Positions 6,454 through 14,616 of a stretch of 18,540 bases of DNA are shown here, piece after piece. Each line of letters opens with the position of its first letter. Position 1 is the first letter of the stretch. This DNA is from JBHIET01 sp046760785. Lineage in GTDB: Bacteria; Chloroflexota; Anaerolineae; B4-G1. The stretch lies in contig JBHIET010000071.1 of the NCBI GenBank assembly GCA_046760785.1, forward strand, positions 1 to 18,540. Direction: 5' to 3'. Made by a program: the position numbers and the translations under genes. The notes under the pieces were generated by a model that did not search any database, was not told the origin of the DNA, and was given only the letters and a program-made list of their open reading frames with translations.

Positions 6454-7467
6454 GTGGTGAAGACGATACTCGGCCTGGAAAGCCGTCTCATCCGTTCTAT
6501 CTCTCTGGCAGTGGCGTTGATAGTGCTGGCGGCTTGTGGCCAGGTAATTACCCCACAGCCGACCATAGAAACTTCACTTGCAGGCACCTCAACCCTTGCG
6601 CCTGCATTTACGCCCCGTCCAACCGTTACGGCGCCGCTCCTCCCACCGGCCGACACAGCGACACCGACCATTACCCCCACGCCGATCATTCACGTCGTCC
6701 AGGAAGGAGATACGCTGCTGGACATCGCTTTGGACTATGGGGTGGATGTGAATGCGCTCCAGGCACTCAACGGCATCGAGAACCCTCAGGCTTTGCAGGT
6801 AGGACAGGAGTTGATCATCCCCACCGGCGAGGAGGCGACCGAAGCCACATCTGGCCTGCTGCTGCCCACACCCACGCCGCTACCCTTTGGCGTGCGGGGC
6901 GTCGCCCTCTATGAGACCCCAGTCGGCGGTCTGTGGTGCCTGGGAGAAATCGTCAACACCACCGCCTTCACCCTCACCAATGTGCAGGTGCGCGTGACGC
7001 TCTTCGACGCGGCCGGTGAACGGCTAACTGAGGTGGATGTGTTTGCAGCGGGCGACCTCATCCCGCCAGGAGAGCGCTCACCCTTCGGCGTTCTGTTCAC
7101 AAGCCCTCCGGCAGCCTGGGCCAGCCCGCAGGTGACGATTATCCGTGGCGAGGCGGCTGGCCCACTCGCCGACTCCTACGTGCCGATCACCGTAGCGGAG
7201 GTGGAGGGCCAGCCCTCCGGCCCACAATTCCGGGTGAGTGGGGTGGTGCAAAACGCGAGCGCAGAGCAGGCCGCCAGCAGCGTGTACGTCATCGCTACGA
7301 CCTACGACGCCCAGGGATCGGTGACGGGGTTCCGACAAGGGATGGTGGAATTAGAGGGGACGCTTGCGCCCGGTGCCACAGCGCCGTTCGACCTGCTGTT
7401 CAGCTTCCACGGCGATGCCCCAACTGACTTCAACGTCATCGCGCTGGGACGCGTTCCGGCTGAGTGA
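6454..7467 (+). CDS. LysM-domain lipoprotein with two C-terminal beta-sandwich modules
   Basis: A 337-residue probable lipoprotein. A basic start and a hydrophobic helix lead to a lipobox LAAC with the acylated Cys at residue 28. A long threonine/proline-rich linker (about 30-78) precedes one LysM module at about 79-123 (VVQEGDTLLDIALDYGV...VGQELIIP), which binds glycan chains containing N-acetylglucosamine such as peptidoglycan. Two similar segments follow (about 145-240 and 245-335), with 'GEIVNTTAFTLTNVQVRVTLFD'-like features resembling FxLYD-type domains. The start is GTG at 6454 or the adjacent GTG at 6457, with GGAG at 6442-6445. The acyltransferase gene follows after 21 nt, so the two are probably co-transcribed. 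Its likely role is attachment to the cell wall; a precise function is not evident. Confidence 0.85.
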   Translation: MVKTILGLESRLIRSISLAVALIVLAACGQVITPQPTIETSLAGTSTLAPAFTPRPTVTAPLLPPADTATPTITPTPIIHVVQEGDTLLDIALDYGVDVNALQALNGIENPQALQVGQELIIPTGEEATEATSGLLLPTPTPLPFGVRGVALYETPVGGLWCLGEIVNTTAFTLTNVQVRVTLFDAAGERLTEVDVFAAGDLIPPGERSPFGVLFTSPPAAWASPQVTIIRGEAAGPLADSYVPITVAEVEGQPSGPQFRVSGVVQNASAEQAASSVYVIATTYDAQGSVTGFRQGMVELEGTLAPGATAPFDLLFSFHGDAPTDFNVIALGRVPAE

Positions 7468-7488
7468 TTCATCAATGGGAGAACAGCG

Positions 7489-8112
7489 TTGTTTTACCGT
7501 ATTGTGCGCGTCATTGTCAATACCCTGCTCAGCTTGATCACCCGTCGGGAGTACATTGGGCTGGAGAATATTCCTGCTGAGCCGCCGTACATCCTGGTGA
7601 CCAACCACCTAGCCGTTTTCGATCCCCCACTGCTGCTGACCGTATGTCCGCATACTGTCCGCGCCTTTGCCGCGGCCAAGCATAAGCGCAATCCGTTATA
7701 CGCTCCGCTGCTGACGATGATGGGCTCCATCTGGGTGCGGCGAGGAGAGGTGGACCGCCAGGCGCTGCGAGGGGCGTTGGACGTGCTGAGGCGCGGTGAG
7801 GTGCTGGGGATGGCCCCGGAGGGTACTCGCGCTCGCGGCACCTACGCATTGCAGGAAGGGAAGACTGGCCCGGCCTACCTGGCCACCCGTGCCGACGTGC
7901 CGATCGTGCCGGTGGGGTTGACCGGCACCGAGCAGATCAAGCGCAATCTGCCCCGGCTGTGCCGCACCCATGTGCGCGTCGTCGTAGGCCAGCCCTTCCG
8001 CCTGCCCGAAAGCGGCCGGGTGCGGGGCCAGAAGCTGCACGAGTACACCGATCTCATCATGCGCCACATCGCCGAGCTGTTACCGGAGGAATACAGGGGC
8101 GTGTACGCCTGA
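7489..8112 (+). CDS. 1-acyl-glycerol-3-phosphate acyltransferase family protein (PlsC type)
   Basis: A 207-residue member of the PlsC family, which transfers a fatty acyl group to lysophosphatidic acid in phospholipid synthesis at the inner membrane face. The catalytic H-x4-D motif is present as HLAVFD (H40, D45). The EGTR substrate-binding motif lies at 111-114 and the VPIVPVGLTG block at about 137-146. A short hydrophobic N-terminus (residues 3-17) is typical of membrane association. The start is TTG at 7489, supported by GGGAGA about 7 nt upstream; no ATG fits the N-terminus. The gene ends convergently with the surface operon. Family is clear; the exact acyl acceptor is not provable from sequence. 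Confidence 0.9.
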   Translation: MFYRIVRVIVNTLLSLITRREYIGLENIPAEPPYILVTNHLAVFDPPLLLTVCPHTVRAFAAAKHKRNPLYAPLLTMMGSIWVRRGEVDRQALRGALDVLRRGEVLGMAPEGTRARGTYALQEGKTGPAYLATRADVPIVPVGLTGTEQIKRNLPRLCRTHVRVVVGQPFRLPESGRVRGQKLHEYTDLIMRHIAELLPEEYRGVYA

Positions 8113-8132
8113 AATCCAAAAGGTTTGCTCGA

Positions 8133-8174
8133 AGGCCAGGAGGGAAGAACACTCGTTCAAGCACATCCTGGCCT
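8133..8174. repeat. Large inverted repeat between convergent genes
   Basis: AGGCCAGGA (8133-8141) and TCCTGGCCT (8166-8174) form a 9-bp stem, with a small GAAC-ACTC-GTTC hairpin inside the loop. It lies between the stop codons of the PlsC gene and the TadG-like gene. Neither side carries a proper T-tract, so it is at best a weak bidirectional terminator or an RNA-stabilising structure. Confidence 0.5.
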
Positions 8175-8221
8175 GATCGGCTCTATGGTCACGGAACGGC
8201 TTACGAAAAGGCCCGTAGCAC

Positions 8222-9322
8222 CTACCGCCACAATGTGACCACTTGAGTGTATGTCTCGCAAGCCTGCCCCTCGCCGTAGCCCAGCCCCAGCCCGAGACTC
8301 GGCACCCCTTCACCTATGATCGTCTCCACAAGTTGCGCCGTAATCTCTTTATCCGGGCTCTTTATGCACTGGGTGATTTTCAGGCCCACGAAACCGACGA
8401 TATGAAAACAGGTACTACCCGCAGTTGGGCAGTCAGGCTTAGGGTCAGGGATATTGGAGCACTCTGGAACATCGTCATAGATCGGCGCATACAGGAGTGT
8501 GTTTTCGGGAGCCGTGCAGATGTTGCTCGTCGTGCTGCCGGGAAGGGCGTGTATGTAGTCCCCGCCGTAGAGTATACCATCCCAGCCGTCTGCCATCCAG
8601 TCCTCAAGAAACTGCTTGCAACTAGCTCCCGGGCATTCGTCTGTCGCGCGGGGCCAATCGAGGGCCTCGCTTGGGTTCCAGACATACTTCAGGTTCAGCC
8701 AGCCTCGGAACTGGTCTGAGCCACCCGCCCATTGAACCGTGCCGCCGTGCCCGAAGTTGACCGTGAACGAGTTGCCCGGATCCAGGTCCTGCACAAGCTG
8801 AAGGGGTACCCCAAACGGCCTCAGCCCGCCTGCCATGAGCAACGGGCCGGTCATCGCCAACGCATAGGCCGAAGCGCCAGCCGTATCTATCCCGACCAAT
8901 GACACAAAATAAGTCGACTGGCTGATCTCGACTGTCACCGAGATGCCAGTGGCGCCGATGGGTATGCTGCCGTCCCCCACGCGTCCCAGCACTGCCTCGT
9001 CAGCGTCGACGTAGTCAGCCACCACATTGCCGTTGACTCCATTACCGGCCACACCATCGGTGTCTCGTACTCCGTTGCTCTCTGCATAGTAGTTGGCCTC
9101 CGCGGCGATAGCGGCATCGTCGGCCCCTTCGCCACATATCGCCTCGGCCAGCAGGCGCGTGCCAGCCAGCGCCGCTGCGTCGGCGGCATTTTGCATACGC
9201 CGACGTTGGAGAAACACCATGCCGCCGTCAAGCGCCAGCCCCACCATGACGAGCAGGCTGACGAGCGCAAAGACAAAAATGACCAACGTTTGCCCCCGCT
9301 CTGCACATCTGGATTTCACCAT
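8222..9322 (-). CDS. TadG-like pilus assembly / surface protein
   Basis: A 366-residue protein with the N-terminal Tad (TadE/G-like) module. RGQTLVIFVFALVSLLVMVGLALDGG forms a single membrane helix at about residues 9-32 and is followed by the typical QRRRMQNAADAAALAGTR block. The rest should be outside the membrane. Residues about 210-345 hold eight or more cysteines (for example CPGASC, CSNI, CPTAGSTC), suggesting disulfides. The ATG at 9322 has a strong GAGGAGGTG ribosome-binding site. It is the last gene of the six-gene unit, 35 nt after the small TadE gene. TadG-like proteins accompany Flp/Tad pili or act as surface proteins; no tad secretion genes are in the window. Confidence 0.85.
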   Translation of the reverse strand: MVKSRCAERGQTLVIFVFALVSLLVMVGLALDGGMVFLQRRRMQNAADAAALAGTRLLAEAICGEGADDAAIAAEANYYAESNGVRDTDGVAGNGVNGNVVADYVDADEAVLGRVGDGSIPIGATGISVTVEISQSTYFVSLVGIDTAGASAYALAMTGPLLMAGGLRPFGVPLQLVQDLDPGNSFTVNFGHGGTVQWAGGSDQFRGWLNLKYVWNPSEALDWPRATDECPGASCKQFLEDWMADGWDGILYGGDYIHALPGSTTSNICTAPENTLLYAPIYDDVPECSNIPDPKPDCPTAGSTCFHIVGFVGLKITQCIKSPDKEITAQLVETIIGEGVPSLGLGLGYGEGQACETYTQVVTLWR

Positions 9323-9357
9323 CTCGCACCTCCTCTATTGCTCTAACCCATACCTGT

Positions 9358-9759
9358 TCATAACTCACCGGACAGAGGAAGCTCAATAGCGACAGCCTGC
9401 AGTGTCAGTCCGTCGGGCAGCAAGGCGTTGACAAAAGGTGTCACCAAAGTGAACTCGTAACTGACAGACACGGCTATAGCCGGAGGTATGTCCGGGGGGG
9501 AATAAACCTCCACCAGATCTTCGTCAATTGTGATCAGCCCGCCGCAGGCGTCCTGAGCGCGTGCGACGATCCCGTCGGTGTCGTCGGGGTGGATGGCGGC
9601 GTAGGCCGCTCCCTCCCCTGCAGCGTCGGTGATCGCCACGTAGGAGTAGTACAGCCGGCCCAGGTCGAGCAGTCCTGCCATGACGATGATCAGGACAGGA
9701 AGGACCAGCGCAAATTCGGCTATACTTTGCCCCTTCTCTCTCTGTATGTGCTTCATCAT
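9358..9759 (-). CDS. TadE-like minor pseudopilin
   Basis: A 133-residue TadE family protein. The signature KGQSIAEFALVLPVLIIVMAGLLDLGRLYYSY forms the N-terminal membrane helix, and GEGAAYAA follows as usual for the family. The conserved Glu of the family (AEFAL) is present. The ATG at 9759 (or the next codon, 9756) sits behind GGGAGGTGA; an upstream in-frame GTG at 9765 overlaps that ribosome-binding site and is unlikely. It lies between the single-pass protein gene (26-nt gap) and the TadG-like gene. Confidence 0.88.
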   Translation of the reverse strand: MMKHIQREKGQSIAEFALVLPVLIIVMAGLLDLGRLYYSYVAITDAAGEGAAYAAIHPDDTDGIVARAQDACGGLITIDEDLVEVYSPPDIPPAIAVSVSYEFTLVTPFVNALLPDGLTLQAVAIELPLSGEL

Positions 9760-9785
9760 TCTCACCTCCCATTGTTGAACCAGGA

Positions 9786-10415
9786 TTATTCGGACAGAAC
9801 TTGCTTAGTCTCGGTGTCTACTAGTAGCGAAACCAGACTACGGTCTTCAGAGTCCAGCGCGACGATGGTCCACACTGGGCCTCCGTCGTCTCTCTCATCT
9901 AGGTGCAGGTCAACCACCGCCTGTGGATGTTCGTCGAGGAATGCGCGACCACCATAGGCCAGGAATACCAGCAGCGCGTCTCTCGGCCCGGCCCGCCAGG
10001 CGCCCTCGACTAACGTTTTCGGCGCGACCCACACCTGCGTCTGGTTCACCACCCGCGCTGCCCCGGTGCTCATAATAACGTCGAAAGCATTGCCGCTCGC
10101 CGGCGCGTAGAACACAAACGACCAATTGTCGGCACCGTCTAACAGCGCCTCTTCGCTCGCCGCCTGCCATTGCGTGGAAGCCGACACGAGTTGCGCATCC
10201 CCCGCTTCCACCCGGGCCGCCGCACGTGCCTGCTCGAAGGCATCCCATAGATCAATCACCGCCTGCGTCGAGGTGGACGGCGTGGCTGTCGCCGGTGGTG
10301 ATGCCAGGCTGGGCACACTGCCCCACAGGAGGTATCCGAGCAGCAGCAGGCCGCTAACCCCCATACATATTCCCAGCAGCGCTTCTATCAGGTTCAGCTT
10401 GCCTTTGTTTGCCAT
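9786..10415 (-). CDS. Single-pass membrane protein of unknown family
   Basis: A 209-residue protein I do not recognise. One membrane helix lies at about residues 10-32 (LLGICMGVSGLLLLGYLLW), followed by a short Pro/Thr linker. The exported part has a tail (about 180-209: PVWTIVALDSEDRSLVSLLVDTETKQVLSE) that looks like a PepSY-type strand-helix-strand end; this is a weak resemblance. The central part (about 95-165) has hydrophobic strand patterns and no cysteines. The start is the ATG at 10415, with a GTG one codon earlier. The ribosome-binding site AAGGAG lies within the last two codons of the upstream propeller gene (6-nt gap), suggesting translational coupling. Its place between pilus-like genes suggests a role at the cell surface. 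Confidence 0.75.
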   Translation of the reverse strand: MANKGKLNLIEALLGICMGVSGLLLLGYLLWGSVPSLASPPATATPSTSTQAVIDLWDAFEQARAAARVEAGDAQLVSASTQWQAASEEALLDGADNWSFVFYAPASGNAFDVIMSTGAARVVNQTQVWVAPKTLVEGAWRAGPRDALLVFLAYGGRAFLDEHPQAVVDLHLDERDDGGPVWTIVALDSEDRSLVSLLVDTETKQVLSE

Positions 10416-10421
10416 CACTGG

Positions 10422-11774
10422 TCACTCCTTTATCACAAGTGGGAGAAACACCTGGTTCATACCACGGGAGTAGTAGACGTTGTAATCTTCTTTCACAGCC
10501 TCGCCGGTACGTTCCTGCCACACCACATGGAGTCGCCCCGACGTGTCGAACGTGGTGGACTGCTTGAAGGAAATACCCCATCCCTCGGCTGAGCTGTGCG
10601 ATACATTCTCTGTCTTTGTTGATGACCAGATGTTCCCCCCATCCTGAGAACACCTCAGTAGCACGTCCTCTGCCGCAGGATCACCTGCTCGGAACCCGTA
10701 CCAGGCGACGCAAACCCTCACCTGATTGTCCTGCTCCCATAGGGCTAGGCTGGGAGCGATGTAGGTCGGGTTGTCCTTATTGGCTTGCACGGGGTTGGGA
10801 TCAATGCGCACGGCGGGCGTGGTCCACGTTCCGCTGACTATGTCATAGCGCCTGTAGCGCACGTACTGCTCATCGTACCCTCCTGCCCCTTGCTCTCCCC
10901 AGACCACGTGCAGATTCCCACGGGAGTCAGCAGCGATGGCAGGATAGACCGACCATGTGATCCCCGTGGAGAGTGTCAGGGGGGGAGACCAATTCACGCT
11001 GTCGCCGCTTACTGTCCCACTCATATACATGATCATTCTTTTGGAGGAATAGTGATCTTGCCAGACTACGTGCAGCGTTTCTTCATCCGGACCGATGGCC
11101 AGCGCCGGAAACCAGGAACCGGCCCAAGCTGTGGATGTGTAGATACGCGTTGCCGTCAGCCATGCCGTCTCTGTCAACAGGCGCGAGGCGTAGTAGATGT
11201 CCGAGACGGTCCCCCTTGCATTGAATACGGCGTGTAATCTCCCCGCGCCGGCGGCCAGACGCGCCTGCGTGTCGACCAACGGGACGGGGCTCGGAATCTG
11301 GCGTGCTTCCCAGGCTCCAGCCTCTGTCTTCTTCGCCTCGTAAATTACGGTGGGCGGCTTGCCGTCAACCCAGGTGACCAAGGTCTCGTCTCCAACGACC
11401 AGGACGTCAGGATACCGTGATTCCTCCGTGGTCTCAGATACCACCTGCGGCGCGGACCACGTGCCCCCATTACCATTTATGGCGTAAATGTTACGGTCTC
11501 CAGACCGCTGATCGCTCCACACGACTATCATTTGCCCCGACGAATCACTCTCAACGTCCGGTTGCCAGGCATTATGTTGATCGCTGTGAGAGATGTTCTC
11601 CGGCGTGGTTCCATTCCAGTTGGGGTCGGTCGCGGCGATGGATGCAACGGAGACGCCAGCCATCAGCCCCGCTATCAACAGCGCGGCCAGAAGCCACACC
11701 AGTCGCTGGAGAGATGGCCATGCCCAGTGATTCACTGCAGACTGGGGTCGGGTGCTGAGGCGATCTGGATGCAT
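10422..11774 (-). CDS. Secreted beta-propeller (BNR/sialidase-fold) protein with FLPLVIK C-terminus
   Basis: A 450-residue exported protein. A hydrophobic signal or anchor at about residues 24-48 is preceded by Arg residues and ends near ASIAATD. The remainder is built of repeated beta-blade motifs: IVVWSDQRSGD (about 83), TLHVVWQD (233), NLHVVWGE (288), VRVCVAWYG (352) and RLHVVWQE (414). One Asp-box is recognisable, S376-QDGGNI-W383. This matches a BNR/sialidase-like propeller. I see no sialidase FRIP motif or catalytic triad, so a binding role is more likely. The last residues, NQVFLPLVIKE, resemble a tail widespread on Chloroflexota secreted proteins. The ATG at 11774 has GGAG 9 nt upstream; the gap to the adhesin gene is 25 nt. 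Confidence 0.8.
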   Translation of the reverse strand: MHPDRLSTRPQSAVNHWAWPSLQRLVWLLAALLIAGLMAGVSVASIAATDPNWNGTTPENISHSDQHNAWQPDVESDSSGQMIVVWSDQRSGDRNIYAINGNGGTWSAPQVVSETTEESRYPDVLVVGDETLVTWVDGKPPTVIYEAKKTEAGAWEARQIPSPVPLVDTQARLAAGAGRLHAVFNARGTVSDIYYASRLLTETAWLTATRIYTSTAWAGSWFPALAIGPDEETLHVVWQDHYSSKRMIMYMSGTVSGDSVNWSPPLTLSTGITWSVYPAIAADSRGNLHVVWGEQGAGGYDEQYVRYRRYDIVSGTWTTPAVRIDPNPVQANKDNPTYIAPSLALWEQDNQVRVCVAWYGFRAGDPAAEDVLLRCSQDGGNIWSSTKTENVSHSSAEGWGISFKQSTTFDTSGRLHVVWQERTGEAVKEDYNVYYSRGMNQVFLPLVIKE

Positions 11775-11799
11775 AACGGTTTGCTCCGTCAGTCAGTTC

Positions 11800-14616
11800 T
11801 CAGTACATAATAACGATGGCCACTCCGGCCTCGCCTTCACCGACCTGAACATTATTTGTTAAGCCGGAATACCGGACGCCGTCAACCCAGGTCTCGGCCA
11901 ACACCGTATAGGTACCGGCAGGTAGATTGGAAAGCGTGTATCTGCCGTCGTCGTCCGAGATGGTGGAGGCGATCCTATCACCTTGTTCGTTTACACACCA
12001 CACGTCTGCGCGGCCGTGCGGCACAGGGAATCCGGACAAGGAGATCCATGTCTCTCCCTCGATTGTCGCCGTCCCAGTGATGGGTTCCGTTGGTGGTGTG
12101 CCTTCCTCGGAAACGATCACCGTGGTTGGACCGTAGTCATTGTCTCCTTCGCTGGACTCGCTCACTTGGTTCCAGGAGTCGGCCAAGGCCCAGATTTGGT
12201 AGGTGCCTGTGGTAGCGAAACCGCTCTGGAGGGTGATGGTGAGCGTGGTGCTGTCGCCAACGTCCAGGGCGCTCAACGCCCCCCAGGCGACACCCGCGGT
12301 CTGAGGGGTCGGTTCGGCGGCATAGAGGTCTACCCAGAACAGGTTGTTGATTGGCATGGTGCCAGCGTTGTGTACTGTCACACTGAAGTCGAGTGGCTGG
12401 TAAGTTGAAATGGTACCGCTGGTGAGCAGGGCCAGATCGGTAGCCACCAAGTTGGGCGCCGGGCAGGGGGAGACAAAAGTGGCTTCGGCCGAGACGCCGC
12501 CTGTTGGACTGCCGTTATTCTTTTCGGTACGTGCCAGGACCGTGTGGGAGGCAGAAGTCACATCTACCTGAATCTCTCTCACAAAATGGGACGTGGCTGG
12601 GTTCACGGTGCCCACCCTGGTACCATAAGCATCCCAGTGGATACCAATCTGCTTCAACGCACCCTGTGCAGAGGGCCAGTTGAATCCCTCGACGGTGATC
12701 ACCATTGTGCCAGAAGGGCTACACTGCGGCGAGATGACGATGTAGGCATCGCTGGTGCAGGCCTCAACTATGGTCGAAGCGTGTTCTTCATACCCACTGA
12801 CCTCAACGGTCTGACCGTACTGGAGAGACTGCCCATCGGGCAGGGTGAAGCTGAAGGCTCCATTGACATCCACTGTCGTGCTGTCCTGGTAGCCGACGTC
12901 TGTGACGGCCAATGTGACGGTCTGATCGGGTTCGGCTGTGCCAGCTACCATACTATCACTATGGCAGAGAGGTCCGTTTATCGCGATAGGATCGAAGTCC
13001 CCGCTGGCGTTGCCGACGATGGCCGAGTCCCACTCGCCATACCCTTCCACCACGATCACGTGACCGACCACCAGTGGCGGTAGATTCGTAAACGTGAAGA
13101 CGCCCTGCGGTTGGACAACGAAGCTGAGAGACAAGAAGGTGTCGCTCATCAGGTCGCGGATGTAGACGGTTTGCCCTGCCTCGGCCGTGCCCGTTACCAC
13201 TGTCTGTTCTGCCAGGAGCGGCTCGTGGATGACGATGGGAGCGAGTTCCACGAGTACTGTAGCACTGTCAATATCGGTTACCGTTCCACCCAGTGGATCG
13301 GTGCCTGTTGAGGTAACATTGTTCGTCATCGTCCCGTAGAAAAGGTAAGTAACCTGCCAGAATACGGACTGCCCCGCCGCCAGGGTTAAGGGGTTGGTGG
13401 AGGTACCCAAACCATCAGTGACCGTCACGTTGGTCAACTCTACATCTCCAGTGTTTCGGACCGTGTACGTGAAGGTCGCTGCTCCGCCGCTGGAGACCAC
13501 TGCTGGGTTCACCTCCACGGTCAGGTCGAGGGCCGGGACGATGACCGTCACCGTGACGCTGTCGCTGTCGCTTACCGTCCCACCCAGGTGGGTGCCTGTC
13601 GCTGTGACGCCGTTGATCGTCGTCGTGTCCACATTTTCGCTCACGGTCTCGCTCTTCGTAGCGCCTGCCTCCAGGGTGCCAATGTTGATGGTGTTTCCAA
13701 AGTTATCCACAATAGTCACGTCGGTCAAATCCACACTGCCTGGGTTTGTGACGCTGTAGGCGAAATGCACCACGTCGCCAGCGTGCACTATCTGCGCATC
13801 AGCCGTGACGCTGAGGAGGATAACTACCGTGCTGTCGTCGCAGGCATCGCCAATTCCGTCGCTGTCGGTATCAACCTGGTCCGGGTTGGCGGCGTCAGGG
13901 CAGTTATCGCAGCCATCAGGCACGCCATCTCCATCGGCGTCAAGGTGATCATCGAAGCCGGAGCAAATGTCCTGGTCATCTAGCACGCCGTCCCCATCGC
14001 TATCGGATTCACCTGTGGGGCCATAGGTACCAAAGGTGCCGTAGGTGCCGAATCCGCTGCCAAGACTTGTGATTTCTCCCAACGTGGCGATGGTGCGCGC
14101 TGCTTGTGTCTCGACGTGAAGCGCGGGTACGATGGCCTGGATCACCGGGGTGAGCATGGGAATATCATAAGTGACGTGTACCAACACCCGGTCCCCGATG
14201 TGGACCTGCGCCGGGTCGGTGAACACCACATGACTGCCGGGATCTTCGGGATCGGGGGGGCCGTGGTCGTACGTTATGGTGATGTTCACATTGGCAGGAT
14301 TGGCCAGGAAGACCTTGTCCCTTGCGCTGGAGGCAATGCCTGCCGCATCCCTGGGTTGGACGGCTCCATGCCGCGCCCCTTCACGGGCAGCGTTGAACAG
14401 ACTGCTGTAGACGGCGAAGGCGTAGCCAAATTCAATAATGCCCAACACAATCAGCAGCAGTATGGGCAGGATTAACGCAAACTCGACCAACCCTTGCCCC
14501 CGGCTACGTCGTTTGAAGCTGAGGGACAAGCGCGATTGAAGACGTCGGGAGCAGCAGGACAGTCGCAGTCGCCTCAGCAGCCCCAGGAGTTTTTGGAATA
14601 GTTTACCGTTTGTCAT
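11800..14616 (-). CDS. TadE-anchored multidomain surface protein (TSP3, DUF11-like, CARDB modules)
   Basis: A 938-residue protein fusing a pilin-like anchor to an adhesin-like ectodomain. An Arg/Lys-rich stretch (about 15-40) leads to a TadE module at 39-85 (GQGLVEFALILPILLLIVLGIIEFGYAF then NAAREGARHGA). A GTYGTFGTYG linker (about 190-200) precedes acidic thrombospondin type 3-like calcium repeats at about 204-260 (DSDGDGVLDDQD, DADGDGVPDGCDNCPD, DTDSDGIGDACDD). Two DUF11-like domains follow at about 265-357 and 365-457, then two shorter beta modules (about 462-545, 550-620), an unassigned domain (625-720), a CARDB-like domain (720-835) and a C-terminal carboxypeptidase-regulatory/SdrB-like module (850-938). 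The ATG at 14616 is chosen because GAGGTG lies 6 nt upstream; an earlier GTG at 14625 overlaps that site. The start overlaps the response-regulator stop by 14 nt. Confidence 0.85.
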   Translation of the reverse strand: MTNGKLFQKLLGLLRRLRLSCCSRRLQSRLSLSFKRRSRGQGLVEFALILPILLLIVLGIIEFGYAFAVYSSLFNAAREGARHGAVQPRDAAGIASSARDKVFLANPANVNITITYDHGPPDPEDPGSHVVFTDPAQVHIGDRVLVHVTYDIPMLTPVIQAIVPALHVETQAARTIATLGEITSLGSGFGTYGTFGTYGPTGESDSDGDGVLDDQDICSGFDDHLDADGDGVPDGCDNCPDAANPDQVDTDSDGIGDACDDSTVVILLSVTADAQIVHAGDVVHFAYSVTNPGSVDLTDVTIVDNFGNTINIGTLEAGATKSETVSENVDTTTINGVTATGTHLGGTVSDSDSVTVTVIVPALDLTVEVNPAVVSSGGAATFTYTVRNTGDVELTNVTVTDGLGTSTNPLTLAAGQSVFWQVTYLFYGTMTNNVTSTGTDPLGGTVTDIDSATVLVELAPIVIHEPLLAEQTVVTGTAEAGQTVYIRDLMSDTFLSLSFVVQPQGVFTFTNLPPLVVGHVIVVEGYGEWDSAIVGNASGDFDPIAINGPLCHSDSMVAGTAEPDQTVTLAVTDVGYQDSTTVDVNGAFSFTLPDGQSLQYGQTVEVSGYEEHASTIVEACTSDAYIVISPQCSPSGTMVITVEGFNWPSAQGALKQIGIHWDAYGTRVGTVNPATSHFVREIQVDVTSASHTVLARTEKNNGSPTGGVSAEATFVSPCPAPNLVATDLALLTSGTISTYQPLDFSVTVHNAGTMPINNLFWVDLYAAEPTPQTAGVAWGALSALDVGDSTTLTITLQSGFATTGTYQIWALADSWNQVSESSEGDNDYGPTTVIVSEEGTPPTEPITGTATIEGETWISLSGFPVPHGRADVWCVNEQGDRIASTISDDDGRYTLSNLPAGTYTVLAETWVDGVRYSGLTNNVQVGEGEAGVAIVIMY

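Noticed and set aside
10422..11774. Sialidase activity for the propeller protein
   Set aside because: One Asp-box and blade repeats are visible, but I see no FRIP motif or arginine triad; the fold is supported, the activity is not.
12544..13083. + strand frame opposite the TadE-adhesin gene
   Set aside because: No recognisable domain or start signal; antisense to a gene with clear modular structure.
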